From Streptomyces atroolivaceus (lineage in GTDB: Bacteria > Actinomycetota > Actinomycetes > Streptomycetales > Streptomycetaceae): a stretch of DNA of 64,000 bases. The position numbers were made by a program, and so were the translations under genes. Under the pieces are notes generated by a model. The model ran no database searches, was not told the origin of the DNA, and saw only the letters and a program-made list of their open reading frames with translations. The stretch lies in the NCBI RefSeq assembly GCF_000717025.1, contig NZ_JNXG01000005.1, forward strand, positions 264,816 to 328,815. The letters are read 5' to 3'. Shown here piece after piece: positions 26,704-34,770 of this stretch; position 1 is the first letter of the stretch; each line of letters starts with the position of its first letter.

Positions 26704-27435
26704 TCAGGCGGGCGTGGTGAGACGCGCCCGCCGCAGGTCGCGGAGCAACGCGATCTCGGCCATGTGGTGGATGAATTCGAGGTTGGCCCCCGCCAGTACG
26801 GTGGCGAACGGGTCGCCGGGGTCCGAGCCGTACGGGTACTGCGAGAAGCCGACTGTGTCGAGCTGCTCGTCCGTGATGGCGGCGACGCCGTCGCGCCAGC
26901 GGTCGATCAGTGCCCAGAAACGGTCGAGCGCCAGGGCGGCGGAGGGGGTGAAGTCGACCAGGAGATTCGGATCCTGACGGCGCTCACCGAAGGTCCACTC
27001 CCATTGGCCGGCGAAGCAGGAGTGCAGGTGTCCCAGCCGCCACGCGATGGTGGTGACCGGCGTCGCGTCGGGCTCCGGCGTACCGGTGTGGGCGAGGACC
27101 TCTTCGACCCGCTCGGTGCTCACGCTCCAGTCCTCGGCGATCTTGGCGACCGTCATGCCGTCTGCGGCCTGCCGTGCGATCTCGGCGTACTCGTTCGCCG
27201 GGATGTCCGGGGCGCCCTTGTCGAGCACCCACTCGCCCGGCCCGTACGCCCGGGGCGTCACGGCCTCGCCCCGACGCCGTACGGACCAGCAACCAGCCAC
27301 CGGCTCCCACAGGTACTCCTCGTCGCGGAGCCCCGTCAGTCGCACCTGGGCCATCTCTCGGGCCTGGTCGAACTGGCCGAGCAGCAGTCCCAGCCGGTCG
27401 GTCCGTACACCCTCGGTCTCCACGACTGGCTCCAT
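26704..27435 (-). CDS. DinB-superfamily protein with an internal HTH-like segment
   Basis: 243 residues. The DinB four-helix pattern is seen in LLGQFDQAREMAQVRLTGL, WRLGHLHSC and NLEFIHHMAEIALLRDL, with metal-type histidines. Between them is an insert with GMTVAKIAEDWSVSTERVEEVL, which looks like a helix-turn-helix. These proteins are mostly uncharacterised metal-dependent transferases. ATG start. Converges with the Nudix gene. Confidence 0.8.
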   Translation of the reverse strand: MEPVVETEGVRTDRLGLLLGQFDQAREMAQVRLTGLRDEEYLWEPVAGCWSVRRRGEAVTPRAYGPGEWVLDKGAPDIPANEYAEIARQAADGMTVAKIAEDWSVSTERVEEVLAHTGTPEPDATPVTTIAWRLGHLHSCFAGQWEWTFGERRQDPNLLVDFTPSAALALDRFWALIDRWRDGVAAITDEQLDTVGFSQYPYGSDPGDPFATVLAGANLEFIHHMAEIALLRDLRRARLTTPA

Positions 27436-27555
27436 TCGGTCGAGTCACGCACGTCACTGTGCTCAGCGGAAGGTAAGGGTTCGCCTCGTGGGGCGCCACC
27501 GATTTCGCCGCCCATGGGGCATCGCGGCACCGCAGGGCCGGTGCGTCAGTAGAAA

Positions 27556-27567
27556 TGAACGTGTTCA
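27556..27567. promoter_or_regulatory. Palindrome upstream of a small membrane-protein gene
   Basis: TGAACGTGTTCA, 12 bp, one imperfect centre pair; it lies in the 209-bp gap between divergent genes, 78 bases before the start at 27645. Confidence 0.25.
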
Positions 27568-27644
27568 ATGATGGTCTTCATGGCCGGTCGCGCCGCAATG
27601 GCGGCTGACCGCACCGCAGATGCCATGCCGAGAGGACCGTAACG

Positions 27645-27998
27645 ATGAGACGTACCCGCTGTCGCCGTGCCGCCCGGATCGGGGCCGTCGCGTACGTCGC
27701 CGCGACGGCGGTCGGCGGGCTCCTCGCCGGCGCCCACGGCCCCTCTCCCCTGGACGGGTTGTTGTTCGGGCTGTCCCAGCCCGGGTTGAACGTCCTGTAC
27801 GTCTTCGTTCTCATGCCGCTCGCCGTCGTGTTCGACGGCGGCGGGGGAGCGGGCGACGGGGGTGCGGGCAGTCTCGCTCTCGCGTGCGGGCTGGGGGCGG
27901 CTGTGAACGTCCTGCTGCTGCGCACTGTTGTGTGCTTCGCCCGCGCGGTCCGCGCCGACCTCCCAGCATGCCGGAAGCGCCGCACCCCGGCGCGGTAA
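27645..27998 (+). CDS. Small membrane protein
   Basis: 117 residues; ATG preceded by GAGAGGA. Three hydrophobic stretches are visible (AAYVAATAVGG-type near 15-30, LNVLYVFVLMPLAVVF near 48-64, and LALACGLGAAVNVLLL near 78-95). The layout resembles the SCO4225-type small membrane family of Streptomyces. Function unknown. Confidence 0.6.
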   Translation: MRRTRCRRAARIGAVAYVAATAVGGLLAGAHGPSPLDGLLFGLSQPGLNVLYVFVLMPLAVVFDGGGGAGDGGAGSLALACGLGAAVNVLLLRTVVCFARAVRADLPACRKRRTPAR

Positions 27999-28209
27999 CT
28001 TGATGCCCGAGGCCTGGAAGTAGTGCGTTCTGTCGAACGGGGCGATGTCCGCGTCAATCCAGTGAAGTCCCCGAGCTGACCTCGAGGTGGTCGGGCGTGC
28101 GGCAGGCTGGCCGGAGTGAATCGCGGCGACATCTCTTCGTCGCCGGACTCGGCAAGAACTGCACGGCGCCGACTGGACAGACTGTGGCCACGGCCGGATC
28201 CGTGATTCC

Positions 28210-29964
28210 TCACGCCTCGTCAAAGGCCTCGAGCAAACGCTCGTACGCCAGCTTCGGCCGCAGGGCCGCGTCCCACGGCAGGGAATCGGCCGTGCGCGGA
28301 GGATAGATCTTGGTGTCGGCGGTGGAACCGTACCGGTCGGTGAATCCCCATGTGGAGAATGATGTGCAGTTCGGCTCCTCCAGGCAGACCCGCAGCTTGC
28401 CCGCCATCTCATCAGCCTGGGTCTGCCGCCCGTCCTCCTCGTCCTCACCTATGGGGACGTCCATCTCCGACACCCGCGCCTGGACCCCGAGCTCCGCCAG
28501 ATCCCGCACATGGCTGCGGAAGGTCTCCGGGTCGGTGCGGTCGCCGGCTGCGTACTCATGGTTCTGGAAACCCACGCCGTCGATCGGTACGCCGCGTTCC
28601 TTGAGCCGCTTGACCAGATCGTAAAGGGCGTCCCACCGCTCGCCTTCCTCCTCGACCCCGTACTCGTTGAGGAACAACCGTGCCTTCGGATCGGCCCGGT
28701 GGGCGGCCCTGAAGGCCTCGTCGATGTACTCCTCGCCCATGGCCTCGAACCACGGGCTCTGCTCGGAGCGCAGACCGAGATCCCCGTTGGTGTAGCTCTT
28801 CCCGTCGTCGGACATGGGCTCGTTGACCACATCCCATTCCGCGACTTCTCCCTTGAAGTGCCCGGCGACCATGGCGATGTGCCGGAGCATGGTCCGGCGC
28901 ACCTCCTCGGGGTCGTCGTTCTCCCGCATCCAGTTGGGCAGAGCCTCGTGCCAGACGAGGGTGTGCGCGTGCACCTTCATGTCGTTTGCGCGGGCGAAGC
29001 GTACGAGTAGGTCCGCGTCGCGGAAGTCGTGGACGCCCCGGCGTGGGTGGAGGAACTGTGGCTTGAACGCGTTCTCCGGAGTGAGCATGGAGAACTGGCT
29101 CCCCGCGAGCGCCCGGTAGCGTGAGTCGGTGAGTAGCGGGTTCTCGGCCAGGGCGGTGCCGACGTCGAACGGCCGCCCCACGTCTGCGGCCCGCGCACGC
29201 AGCGAGTCGTCGGACTGCTCCTGGCGTAGCTGCGGCGCCTTGATCACGCGGAGCGAGTCACCGCTCTCTGCCCGCGCGATCAGCTGCGTCAGACGCCATC
29301 CCTCGCGGCGCTCGTCTTCGCCCGCGTCAGCCTCCAGACCGAACCAGACAGTGCCCTCGGCGAACACCCCCGGGTCCTGCACGGTTCCCAGCCGCCGCCC
29401 GTCGGCCTTCACGCGGAATGTGTCACCGATGCTCGAGACGGCGAGCGTCACCGTCCCGGAGCAGCCGCAGTCGAAATCCTCGGAGGTGGCCGGCTCATCG
29501 CCCTCGCCGTCCCATATCTGTACCTTCACTTGTCCGTCGGCGGTCACACCGACGCGGAGTGAGGGCCGCTCCTGCCGCCACTCGTCGTAGATGACCGGTA
29601 CCCGTCCGTACAGCCGCAGCCATGAGTCGCCGTCATCGTCACCCACACCGGACATGCGCGCGGTGACGGTGAAGTCGCCATCGGACCTGAGATGCGGGCC
29701 GGCCAGGTTCAGCGGGGGGTTGGGCTGGCCGCCGGAGGAGTCCTGCTCCACGATGTGCCGATCCGATGCGCTGACCCGCAGGATGTCGTTCCGCGCGGTG
29801 GTGCCCGGCATCTGCGTCCAGTCGTGGTTCCGCAGCAGGTCTTCGTCGTTTCCGCCGCCCGCGCCTTCGCCCTGCCCCGTACACCCGGCCGCCACCGCCA
29901 TGACGAGCACCACGGCGGTCAGTCGCTGCCACGTCCCCCCACCAAGGGCCACGGTCCCTCCCAC
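28210..29964 (-). CDS. GH10 endo-beta-1,4-xylanase, lipoprotein with N-terminal domain
   Basis: 584 residues. The signal ends in VMAVAAGC-TGQ, a lipobox, so the enzyme should be held at the membrane. Residues about 40-230 form a beta-rich domain without obvious catalytic motif (FTVTARMSGVGDDDGDSWLR, VKVQIWDGEGDE), like laminin-G/DUF1080 lectin folds. The GH10 barrel follows: TPENAFKPQF, HTLVWHEALPNWM, acid/base Glu in WDVVNEP, and nucleophile Glu in ARVSEMDVPIG. It ends with WGFTDRYG. GTG at 29964 is used; GTG at 29952, just after GGGAGGG, is possible. Xylan backbone hydrolysis is expected. Confidence 0.88.
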   Translation of the reverse strand: MGGTVALGGGTWQRLTAVVLVMAVAAGCTGQGEGAGGGNDEDLLRNHDWTQMPGTTARNDILRVSASDRHIVEQDSSGGQPNPPLNLAGPHLRSDGDFTVTARMSGVGDDDGDSWLRLYGRVPVIYDEWRQERPSLRVGVTADGQVKVQIWDGEGDEPATSEDFDCGCSGTVTLAVSSIGDTFRVKADGRRLGTVQDPGVFAEGTVWFGLEADAGEDERREGWRLTQLIARAESGDSLRVIKAPQLRQEQSDDSLRARAADVGRPFDVGTALAENPLLTDSRYRALAGSQFSMLTPENAFKPQFLHPRRGVHDFRDADLLVRFARANDMKVHAHTLVWHEALPNWMRENDDPEEVRRTMLRHIAMVAGHFKGEVAEWDVVNEPMSDDGKSYTNGDLGLRSEQSPWFEAMGEEYIDEAFRAAHRADPKARLFLNEYGVEEEGERWDALYDLVKRLKERGVPIDGVGFQNHEYAAGDRTDPETFRSHVRDLAELGVQARVSEMDVPIGEDEEDGRQTQADEMAGKLRVCLEEPNCTSFSTWGFTDRYGSTADTKIYPPRTADSLPWDAALRPKLAYERLLEAFDEA

Positions 29965-29976
29965 TCTCTTGTTCGA

Positions 29977-29994
29977 GCGAGACCAACGTCTCGC
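29977..29994 (-). promoter_or_regulatory. Inverted repeat upstream of the xylanase
   Basis: GCGAGAC-CAAC-GTCTCGC, a perfect 7-4-7 repeat 13 bases before the xylanase start. It is an operator or a leader hairpin. Confidence 0.45.
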
Positions 29995-30295
29995 GTCCCA
30001 GCTCGTGTGGCGGAGCGGGACCGGACCGTTGCGGCCTGCGCGGAAGGCGCATCAAACCCGCGTGTGTCAGCGAACTTCAGGGTATCAACGGAGACGGTAC
30101 GCAGGTACGCTCACGGTTCGCCGACCGGCGGATGGTGGGACGGGCGGACGAGCCGCGGCCGCCGCCACACGTCAGAAGTGGTACGCCGGCGGCCAGGTTC
30201 GCCGACCTCGAGGGTGCTCAGGCAGTCCTGGAGGAGCGGGTCAGATCTGTCGGCCTGACGCCTTCCTGAAGCCGATCGCATCGCGGCATACGCAG

Positions 30296-30322
30296 CCCCC
30301 CGGTGCCGACGGCACCGGGGGG
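30296..30322 (-). terminator. Terminator of malate synthase
   Basis: Perfect 12-bp stem (30296-30307 with 30311-30322), GAC loop, beginning 21 bases past the stop. Its G/C-only lower stem makes it one of the strongest hairpins in the window. Confidence 0.75.
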
Positions 30323-30343
30323 CGGTCGACCGCGCGAGAGGTG

Positions 30344-31963
30344 TCAGCCCAGCTGCTCGTACGCCGGCAGCGTCAGGAAGTCCGCGTAGTCCTGGTCGAG
30401 CGAGACCTGGAGCAGCAGGTCGTGGGCCTGCTGCCACTTGCCGGACTCGAAGGCATCGTCACCGATCTCCGCCCGGATCGCGGCCAGTTCCTCGGCGGCG
30501 ACCTTGCGCGCCAGGTCCGCCGTGGCGTGCTCGCCGTTCTCGAACACGACGTCCGCGTTGATCCACTGCCAGATCTGCGAGCGCGAGATCTCGGCGGTGG
30601 CCGCGTCCTCCATCAGGTTGAAGATGGCGACCGCGCCCATGCCCCGCAGCCACGCCTCGATGTAGCGGATGCCGACCGCGACCGCGTTGCGCAGGCCGTC
30701 GTACGAAGGCTTCGCGTCCAGCGTGTCGATGGCGATCAGGTCACCCGCCGCCACCGAGACGTCCTCGCGGAGGCGGTCCTTCTGGTTCGGCCTGTCACCG
30801 AGGACGGCGTCGAAGGAGGCCATCGCGATCGGGACCAGGTCCGGGTGGGCCACCCAGGAGCCGTCGAAGCCGTCGCCGGCCTCACGGTCCTTGTCGGCCT
30901 TGACCTTCTCGAAGGCGACCTTGTTGACCTCGGCGTCGCGCCGCGAGGGGATGAAGGCCGCCATACCGCCGATGGCGTGCGCGCCGCGCTTGTGGCAGGT
31001 GCGGACCAGGAGTTCGGTGTACGCCCGCATGAACGGGGCGGTCATCGTGACCAGGTTGCGGTCCGGCAGGACGAACTTCGAGCCGCCGTCACGGAAGTTC
31101 TTGACGATGGAGAAGAGGTAGTCCCAGCGGCCCGCGTTCAGCCCGGAGGCGTGGTCGCGGAGCTCGTAGAGGATCTCCTCCATCTCGTACGCCGCGGTGA
31201 TCGTCTCGATCAGGACCGTGGCGCGGACCGTTCCCTGCGGGATGCCGACGTAGTCCTGGGCGAAGACGAAGATGTCGTTCCAGAGGCGGGCCTCCAGGTG
31301 CGACTCCGTCTTCGGCAGGTAGAAGTACGGGCCCTTGCCGAGGTCGATCAGGCGCTGCGCGTTGTGGAAGAAGTAGAGGCCGAAGTCGACCAGCGCGCCG
31401 GGCACCGGGGTGCCGTCGAGCTGGAGGTGGCGCTCGTTCAGGTGCCAGCCGCGCGGGCGCGTGACGACCGTGGCGAGCTCCTCGGCGGGCTTGAGTGCGT
31501 ACGACTTGCCCGACTTCGGGTCGGTGAAGTCGATGTTCCGGGTGTAGGCGTCGATCAGGTTGAGCTGGCCGGTGATCACGTTCTCCCACGTGGGGGCGGA
31601 CGCGTCCTCGAAGTCGGCGAGCCAGACCTTGGCGCCCGAGTTCAGGGCGTTGATGGTCATCTTGCGGTCGGTCGGGCCGGTGATCTCCACCCGGCGGTCG
31701 TCCAGTGCGGCCGGAGCCGGGGCGACCTTCCACGTGTCGTCCGCGCGCACCGCTTCCGTCTCGGGCAGGAAGTCCAGCGTGGACGTGCGGGCGATCTCGG
31801 TGCGGCGCTCGCCCCGGCGGGCGAGCAGCTCGTCACGCCGGGGCGTGAACCGCCGGTGCAGCTCGGCCACGAACGCGAGGGCCGCATCGGTCAGGACCTC
31901 GTCCTGCCTCGGCAGGGGCTCGGCATCGACGATGGCCAGCGGGGACGGCGCTGGTGCGGACAT
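30344..31963 (-). CDS. aceB: Malate synthase A
   Basis: 539 residues, the normal size of malate synthase A. It condenses glyoxylate with acetyl-CoA to malate. Family segments: LADFEDASAPTWENV, TRPRGWHLNERHLQLDG, LPKTESHLEARLWNDIF, VLIETITAAYEMEEIL (catalytic region) and LMEDAATAEISRSQIWQW near the C-terminus. It sits between ureide genes and has a strong promoter overlapped by the ureide operator, so here it probably serves glyoxylate from allantoin rather than only the glyoxylate shunt. No isocitrate lyase is in the window. Confidence 0.97.
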   Translation of the reverse strand: MSAPAPSPLAIVDAEPLPRQDEVLTDAALAFVAELHRRFTPRRDELLARRGERRTEIARTSTLDFLPETEAVRADDTWKVAPAPAALDDRRVEITGPTDRKMTINALNSGAKVWLADFEDASAPTWENVITGQLNLIDAYTRNIDFTDPKSGKSYALKPAEELATVVTRPRGWHLNERHLQLDGTPVPGALVDFGLYFFHNAQRLIDLGKGPYFYLPKTESHLEARLWNDIFVFAQDYVGIPQGTVRATVLIETITAAYEMEEILYELRDHASGLNAGRWDYLFSIVKNFRDGGSKFVLPDRNLVTMTAPFMRAYTELLVRTCHKRGAHAIGGMAAFIPSRRDAEVNKVAFEKVKADKDREAGDGFDGSWVAHPDLVPIAMASFDAVLGDRPNQKDRLREDVSVAAGDLIAIDTLDAKPSYDGLRNAVAVGIRYIEAWLRGMGAVAIFNLMEDAATAEISRSQIWQWINADVVFENGEHATADLARKVAAEELAAIRAEIGDDAFESGKWQQAHDLLLQVSLDQDYADFLTLPAYEQLG

Positions 31964-32107
31964 GAGCTGTCACTCCTTCAGCGGGTGGTGCGGCGGCATC
32001 CCACGGCCGCCGGGTCGCCCAGGGCGGCACGGGGTGCCAGGGCTCCGAGATACGGCCATGGGTACCGCCGGGGACCGGAAGCGGAACCATGGGCTTCTGA
32101 TCAGTGG

Positions 32108-32136
32108 ATATTAGTTTCCTCATGGTGGAAGTTCAA
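32108..32136 (-). promoter_or_regulatory. Promoter of malate synthase
   Basis: On the minus strand, TTGAAC (32131-32136) and TAATAT (32108-32113) are separated by 17 bases, a near-ideal vegetative promoter, about 145 bases upstream of the start. Confidence 0.7.
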
Positions 32137-32147
32137 TGGTTTGTTGA
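32133..32147 (-). promoter_or_regulatory. Candidate ureide operator (malate synthase copy)
   Basis: Minus-strand TCAACAAACCATTGA matches the uricase and allantoinase copies at 12 or 13 of 15 positions. It overlaps the -35 box, the same geometry as at the uricase promoter. Confidence 0.7.
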
Positions 32148-32218
32148 TGTCGAGATTCTCCGGGTCGACAGACGCGCCGTGCATGGTGGCTCGGCGTGCC
32201 AGGTCCGACACGGTCCGT

Positions 32219-32827
32219 TCACTCCAGGTGCGTCAGGTCCTCCGCCGTGTCGATGTCGTACGCCTGAGCCACATCGGAACACTCGACGAGCGTGATCGCA
32301 CCGCGGTGCGCCCGCAGGTACGCGCGTGCCCCCTGGTCGCCGACCGCAACCGACGAGAAGACGTCCGTCCACCGGTCGGCCCCGAACAGCACGGGATGGC
32401 CTCGCTCCCCGTCGTACGCGGCGGCCGCCAGGGTCGTCCGGGAGCGGTACGCCGAGCGGACGCGGGCCACCGCCTCGGCCCCGATGCCCGGCTGATCGAC
32501 CAGGAACACGAGAGCCGCGTCCGCGTCCGAACCGGCGAGGGCGCCCAGCCCCGCCCGGAGCGAGGAGCCCATCCCCTCCTCCCACGACGGGTTCTCGGTC
32601 ACCGTGCACGCGGAGAGGTCTGCCAGGGCCCGCACCTCTTGTGCCGCCGCGCCCAGGACGACGTGGACAGGTCCGCACCCGCCGTTGCGCAGCGCCCGCA
32701 CCGCGTGCTCGACCAGGGGGCGGCCGCGGTGTTCCAGGAGTGCCTTGGGCCTGCCACCGAGGCGCCGGCCGCCGCCGGCAGCGAGCAGTACCCCGGCGAC
32801 CACGGGGATCCGTTGTGTGTGAGACAT
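32219..32827 (-). CDS. MobA/MocA-like nucleotidyltransferase
   Basis: 202 residues from the ATG at 32827. The NTP-binding signature LLAAGGGRRLGGRPKALLEHRG opens the protein, with LVFLVDQPGIG (metal site Asp) and GERGHPVLFG further on. This is the molybdenum-cofactor cytidylyl/guanylyltransferase group that often serves xanthine dehydrogenase. Its presence in a purine locus fits, although no xanthine dehydrogenase genes are in the window. An earlier in-frame start at 32875 lacks a ribosome site. Confidence 0.83.
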   Translation of the reverse strand: MSHTQRIPVVAGVLLAAGGGRRLGGRPKALLEHRGRPLVEHAVRALRNGGCGPVHVVLGAAAQEVRALADLSACTVTENPSWEEGMGSSLRAGLGALAGSDADAALVFLVDQPGIGAEAVARVRSAYRSRTTLAAAAYDGERGHPVLFGADRWTDVFSSVAVGDQGARAYLRAHRGAITLVECSDVAQAYDIDTAEDLTHLE

Positions 32828-33021
32828 GCCCCCTGGATACCACTGCGTCGTGCGTACCGGCGGAAAGGGCGTCACCCCTCAGGAGTACCCTCATTCCTCG
32901 TCCGCACGGTGGCGCACGCGACCTTTTGTGGCGTTAACTTGACGATGTCCCCAGGCACTTGACCGCCCGCCGGGGACAGGCCGACACACGGGCACGACGA
33001 CGTGCGAGGGGGAGTGCTTTG

Positions 33022-33333
33022 TTGCGAAGCGTGGGGCAGGAGCGGTTGACCGGGAGCGGCGAGGACCCGAGGGTGACGGAGCTGCGTACGGCGGTCTCCC
33101 GGCTCCGCCGTGAACTGGCGGGACACCCCGCCGAGTTTCCGGACCGGGGCATCGCCGAGGACGAGCTGGCCGCGCTCGACAGCATGGCCGTCAGCGGCAG
33201 GCCCGAGATCCCCCGGCTGCGCCGTTCGCTGTTGCTGGTCGCGGGGGCGATCGGCTCGGTCAGCGCGCTGGCGCCCGGGCTGCGGGAGGTGCGGATGGCG
33301 GTCGACCTGTTCGGGGAGCCGCCGCGCGGGTGA
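33022..33333 (+). CDS. Small DUF5955-like protein
   Basis: About 103 residues. The frame begins upstream, but GAGGGGGAG followed by TTG codons at 33019/33022 gives the best start (MRSVGQERLTGSGEDPRV). VTELRTAVSRLRRELAGH and AEDELAALDSMAVSGRPEIPRLRRSLLLVAGAIGSVSAL are typical of a small Streptomyces family (DUF5955) of unknown role. One amphipathic C-terminal helix is possible. Divergent from the nucleotidyltransferase gene. Confidence 0.6.
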   Translation: MRSVGQERLTGSGEDPRVTELRTAVSRLRRELAGHPAEFPDRGIAEDELAALDSMAVSGRPEIPRLRRSLLLVAGAIGSVSALAPGLREVRMAVDLFGEPPRG

Positions 33334-33371
33334 GGCCGGACGTGTGGGGCAGGGGGCGCCGCCCGGGGGAG

Positions 33372-33592
33372 CGGAAGCGACGGTCCGGTCAACGGCGGAT
33401 CAGGCGGCGCGCGGTCGCCCCGGCCGCCGCCGACGTGCGTGAGTCCACGCGGCCCTCGATCTGCTGGCCGGTCTGACCGACCCCGGAGCGCTCGACGGCC
33501 CGGTCACGGTGACCCATGACCGGGCGCACCTCGACCGGGTGGCCGGGACGGTGAGCGTGGAGGACGGGCGGACGACGTCCGCCCCGGCCTGA
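33372..33592 (+). pseudogene. Decayed C-terminal end of an ABC (ABC-F-like) ATPase
   Basis: No intact gene fits here, but the three frames together spell the end of an ABC ATPase. One frame gives GERKRRSGQRRIRRRAVAP (a damaged signature motif SGGQ), and after a shift another gives ALDLLAGLTD and then GPVTVTHDRAHLDRVAGTVS (H-loop) with VEDGR, ending at the TGA at 33590. Walker A is absent. This is the order expected in ABC-F or similar ATPases. It is probably a gene remnant with several small deletions. Confidence 0.5.
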
Positions 33593-33634
33593 GGGCGCGT
33601 CGGATCGAGGAGAGGCCCGTGGGCGCGCCCGGCG

Positions 33635-34438
33635 TCAGCCCGCCTGGCCGGTGCTGCTCGCCAGGGCTTCGGAGAGCTCCTTCGCGATCTGCTGCAGGAT
33701 CGGCACGATCCGCTCGGTCGCCGTCTCCGTCACCCGGCCCGCGGGCCCGGAGATGGAGATGGCGGCCGAGGTGGGGGAGTCCGGTACCGAGACCGCGAGG
33801 CAGCGGACCCCGATCTCCTGCTCGTTGTCGTCCACCGCGTAACCCGCCCTCCGCACCTGTTCCAGCGCGTCGAGGAAGCCGTCCGGCGTGGTGATCGTCT
33901 TCTCGGTGGCCGCAGGCATTCCCGTACGGGCCAGCAGGGCGCGCACCTCGTCCGCCGGGGTGTGCGCGAGGAGGGCCTTGCCGACGCCGGTGGAGTGGGG
34001 AAGGACCCGCCGGCCGACCTCGGTGAACATCCGCATCGAGTGCTTCGAGGGCACCTGGGCGACGTACACGATCTCGTCCCCGTCGAGCAGTGCCATGTTC
34101 GCCGTCTCGCCGGTCTCCTCGACCAGCCGCTGGAGGTACGGCCGCGCCCAGGTGCCCAGCAGTCGGGACGCCGACTCGCCCAGGCGGATCAGGCGCGGGC
34201 CCAGTGCGTAACGCCGGTTGGGCTGCTGGCGTACGTAACCGCACACGACCAGGGTGCGCATCAGCCGGTGGATGGTGGGGAGGGGGAGCCCGCTGCTCGC
34301 GGAGAGCTCGCTGAGCCCGACCTCGCCCCCGGCGTCCGCCATGCGCTCCAGCAGATCGAAGGCGCGCTCGAGGGACTGCACGCCGCCCGTGGGACCGGCG
34401 GGTTTGGAGTCGGATGTGCTGGCGTGGGACGGCGGCAC
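33635..34438 (-). CDS. allR: IclR-family regulator of allantoin use (AllR type)
   Basis: 267 residues, GTG start. N-terminal winged helix VQSLERAFDLLERMADAG with LSELSASSGLPLPTIHRLMRTL, then the IclR effector domain (NMALLDGDEIVYVAQVPSKHSMRMF, GVRCLAVSVPDSPTSAAISI). It is divergent from allantoinase/allantoicase, the same arrangement as AllR in S. coelicolor, where it represses ureide genes and responds to a pathway intermediate. Likely operator: the TCAACAAAYYRTTGA motif. No copy of that motif is seen at its own promoter. Confidence 0.85.
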   Translation of the reverse strand: MPPSHASTSDSKPAGPTGGVQSLERAFDLLERMADAGGEVGLSELSASSGLPLPTIHRLMRTLVVCGYVRQQPNRRYALGPRLIRLGESASRLLGTWARPYLQRLVEETGETANMALLDGDEIVYVAQVPSKHSMRMFTEVGRRVLPHSTGVGKALLAHTPADEVRALLARTGMPAATEKTITTPDGFLDALEQVRRAGYAVDDNEQEIGVRCLAVSVPDSPTSAAISISGPAGRVTETATERIVPILQQIAKELSEALASSTGQAG

Positions 34439-34704
34439 GTCAACGGTCCTTTCGAAGCGGAGGGCAAGGCAGCAGCCTACCGGGCTGTTCCCGATCGGCC
34501 CACTGCTCCCGGTGCGGCGTCCTTGCCGGTCAGGGCCTGTTTTGTCCCGGTGTCGGCGTTCCGGGCCGCCTTCGGCGCGGAACGCGGTGGTGCCGCTCCT
34601 GGCCCATTCTACGTTCCGCCTGTCGAAAATGAACTTTTACTTCGTGGAAATCTCCAAGGGGGGTCGTCGACGGTCCACTGGCCGCCGCGAGAGGGGGGCG
34701 GGTC

Positions 34705-34733
34705 TTGACGGGCCGCTCCCCCGAGTGAAGACT
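34705..34733 (+). promoter_or_regulatory. Promoter of the allantoinase operon
   Basis: TTGACG (34705-34710), 17 bases, then AAGACT (34728-34733). The operator follows directly, over the likely transcription start. The gap 34439-34770 also contains an AT-richer stretch around 34610-34660 that may serve allR. Confidence 0.55.
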
Positions 34734-34736
34734 CCT

Positions 34737-34751
34737 TCAACAAATCGTTGA
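34737..34751 (+). promoter_or_regulatory. Candidate ureide operator (allantoinase copy)
   Basis: TCAACAAATCGTTGA; with the flanking bases it is the perfect palindrome TTCAAC-AAATC-GTTGAA (34736-34752). Confidence 0.72.
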
Positions 34752-34770
34752 ATCTGCATGAGGAGCACAG

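Larger units (their letters stand above)
29965..30343. other. 379-bp intergenic region
   Basis: No gene is recognisable. It holds the xylanase promoter area with the 29977 inverted repeat on one side and the malate synthase terminator (30296-30322) on the other. Confidence 0.4.

Noticed and set aside
29965..30295. Possible small gene between xylanase and malate synthase
   Set aside because: Only low-complexity Arg-rich translations; no ribosome site.
34610..34660. GTGGAAATC-like elements before allR as IclR sites
   Set aside because: Some likeness to GTGGAA-TTCAA at other ureide promoters, but no clear palindrome; not strong enough to list.
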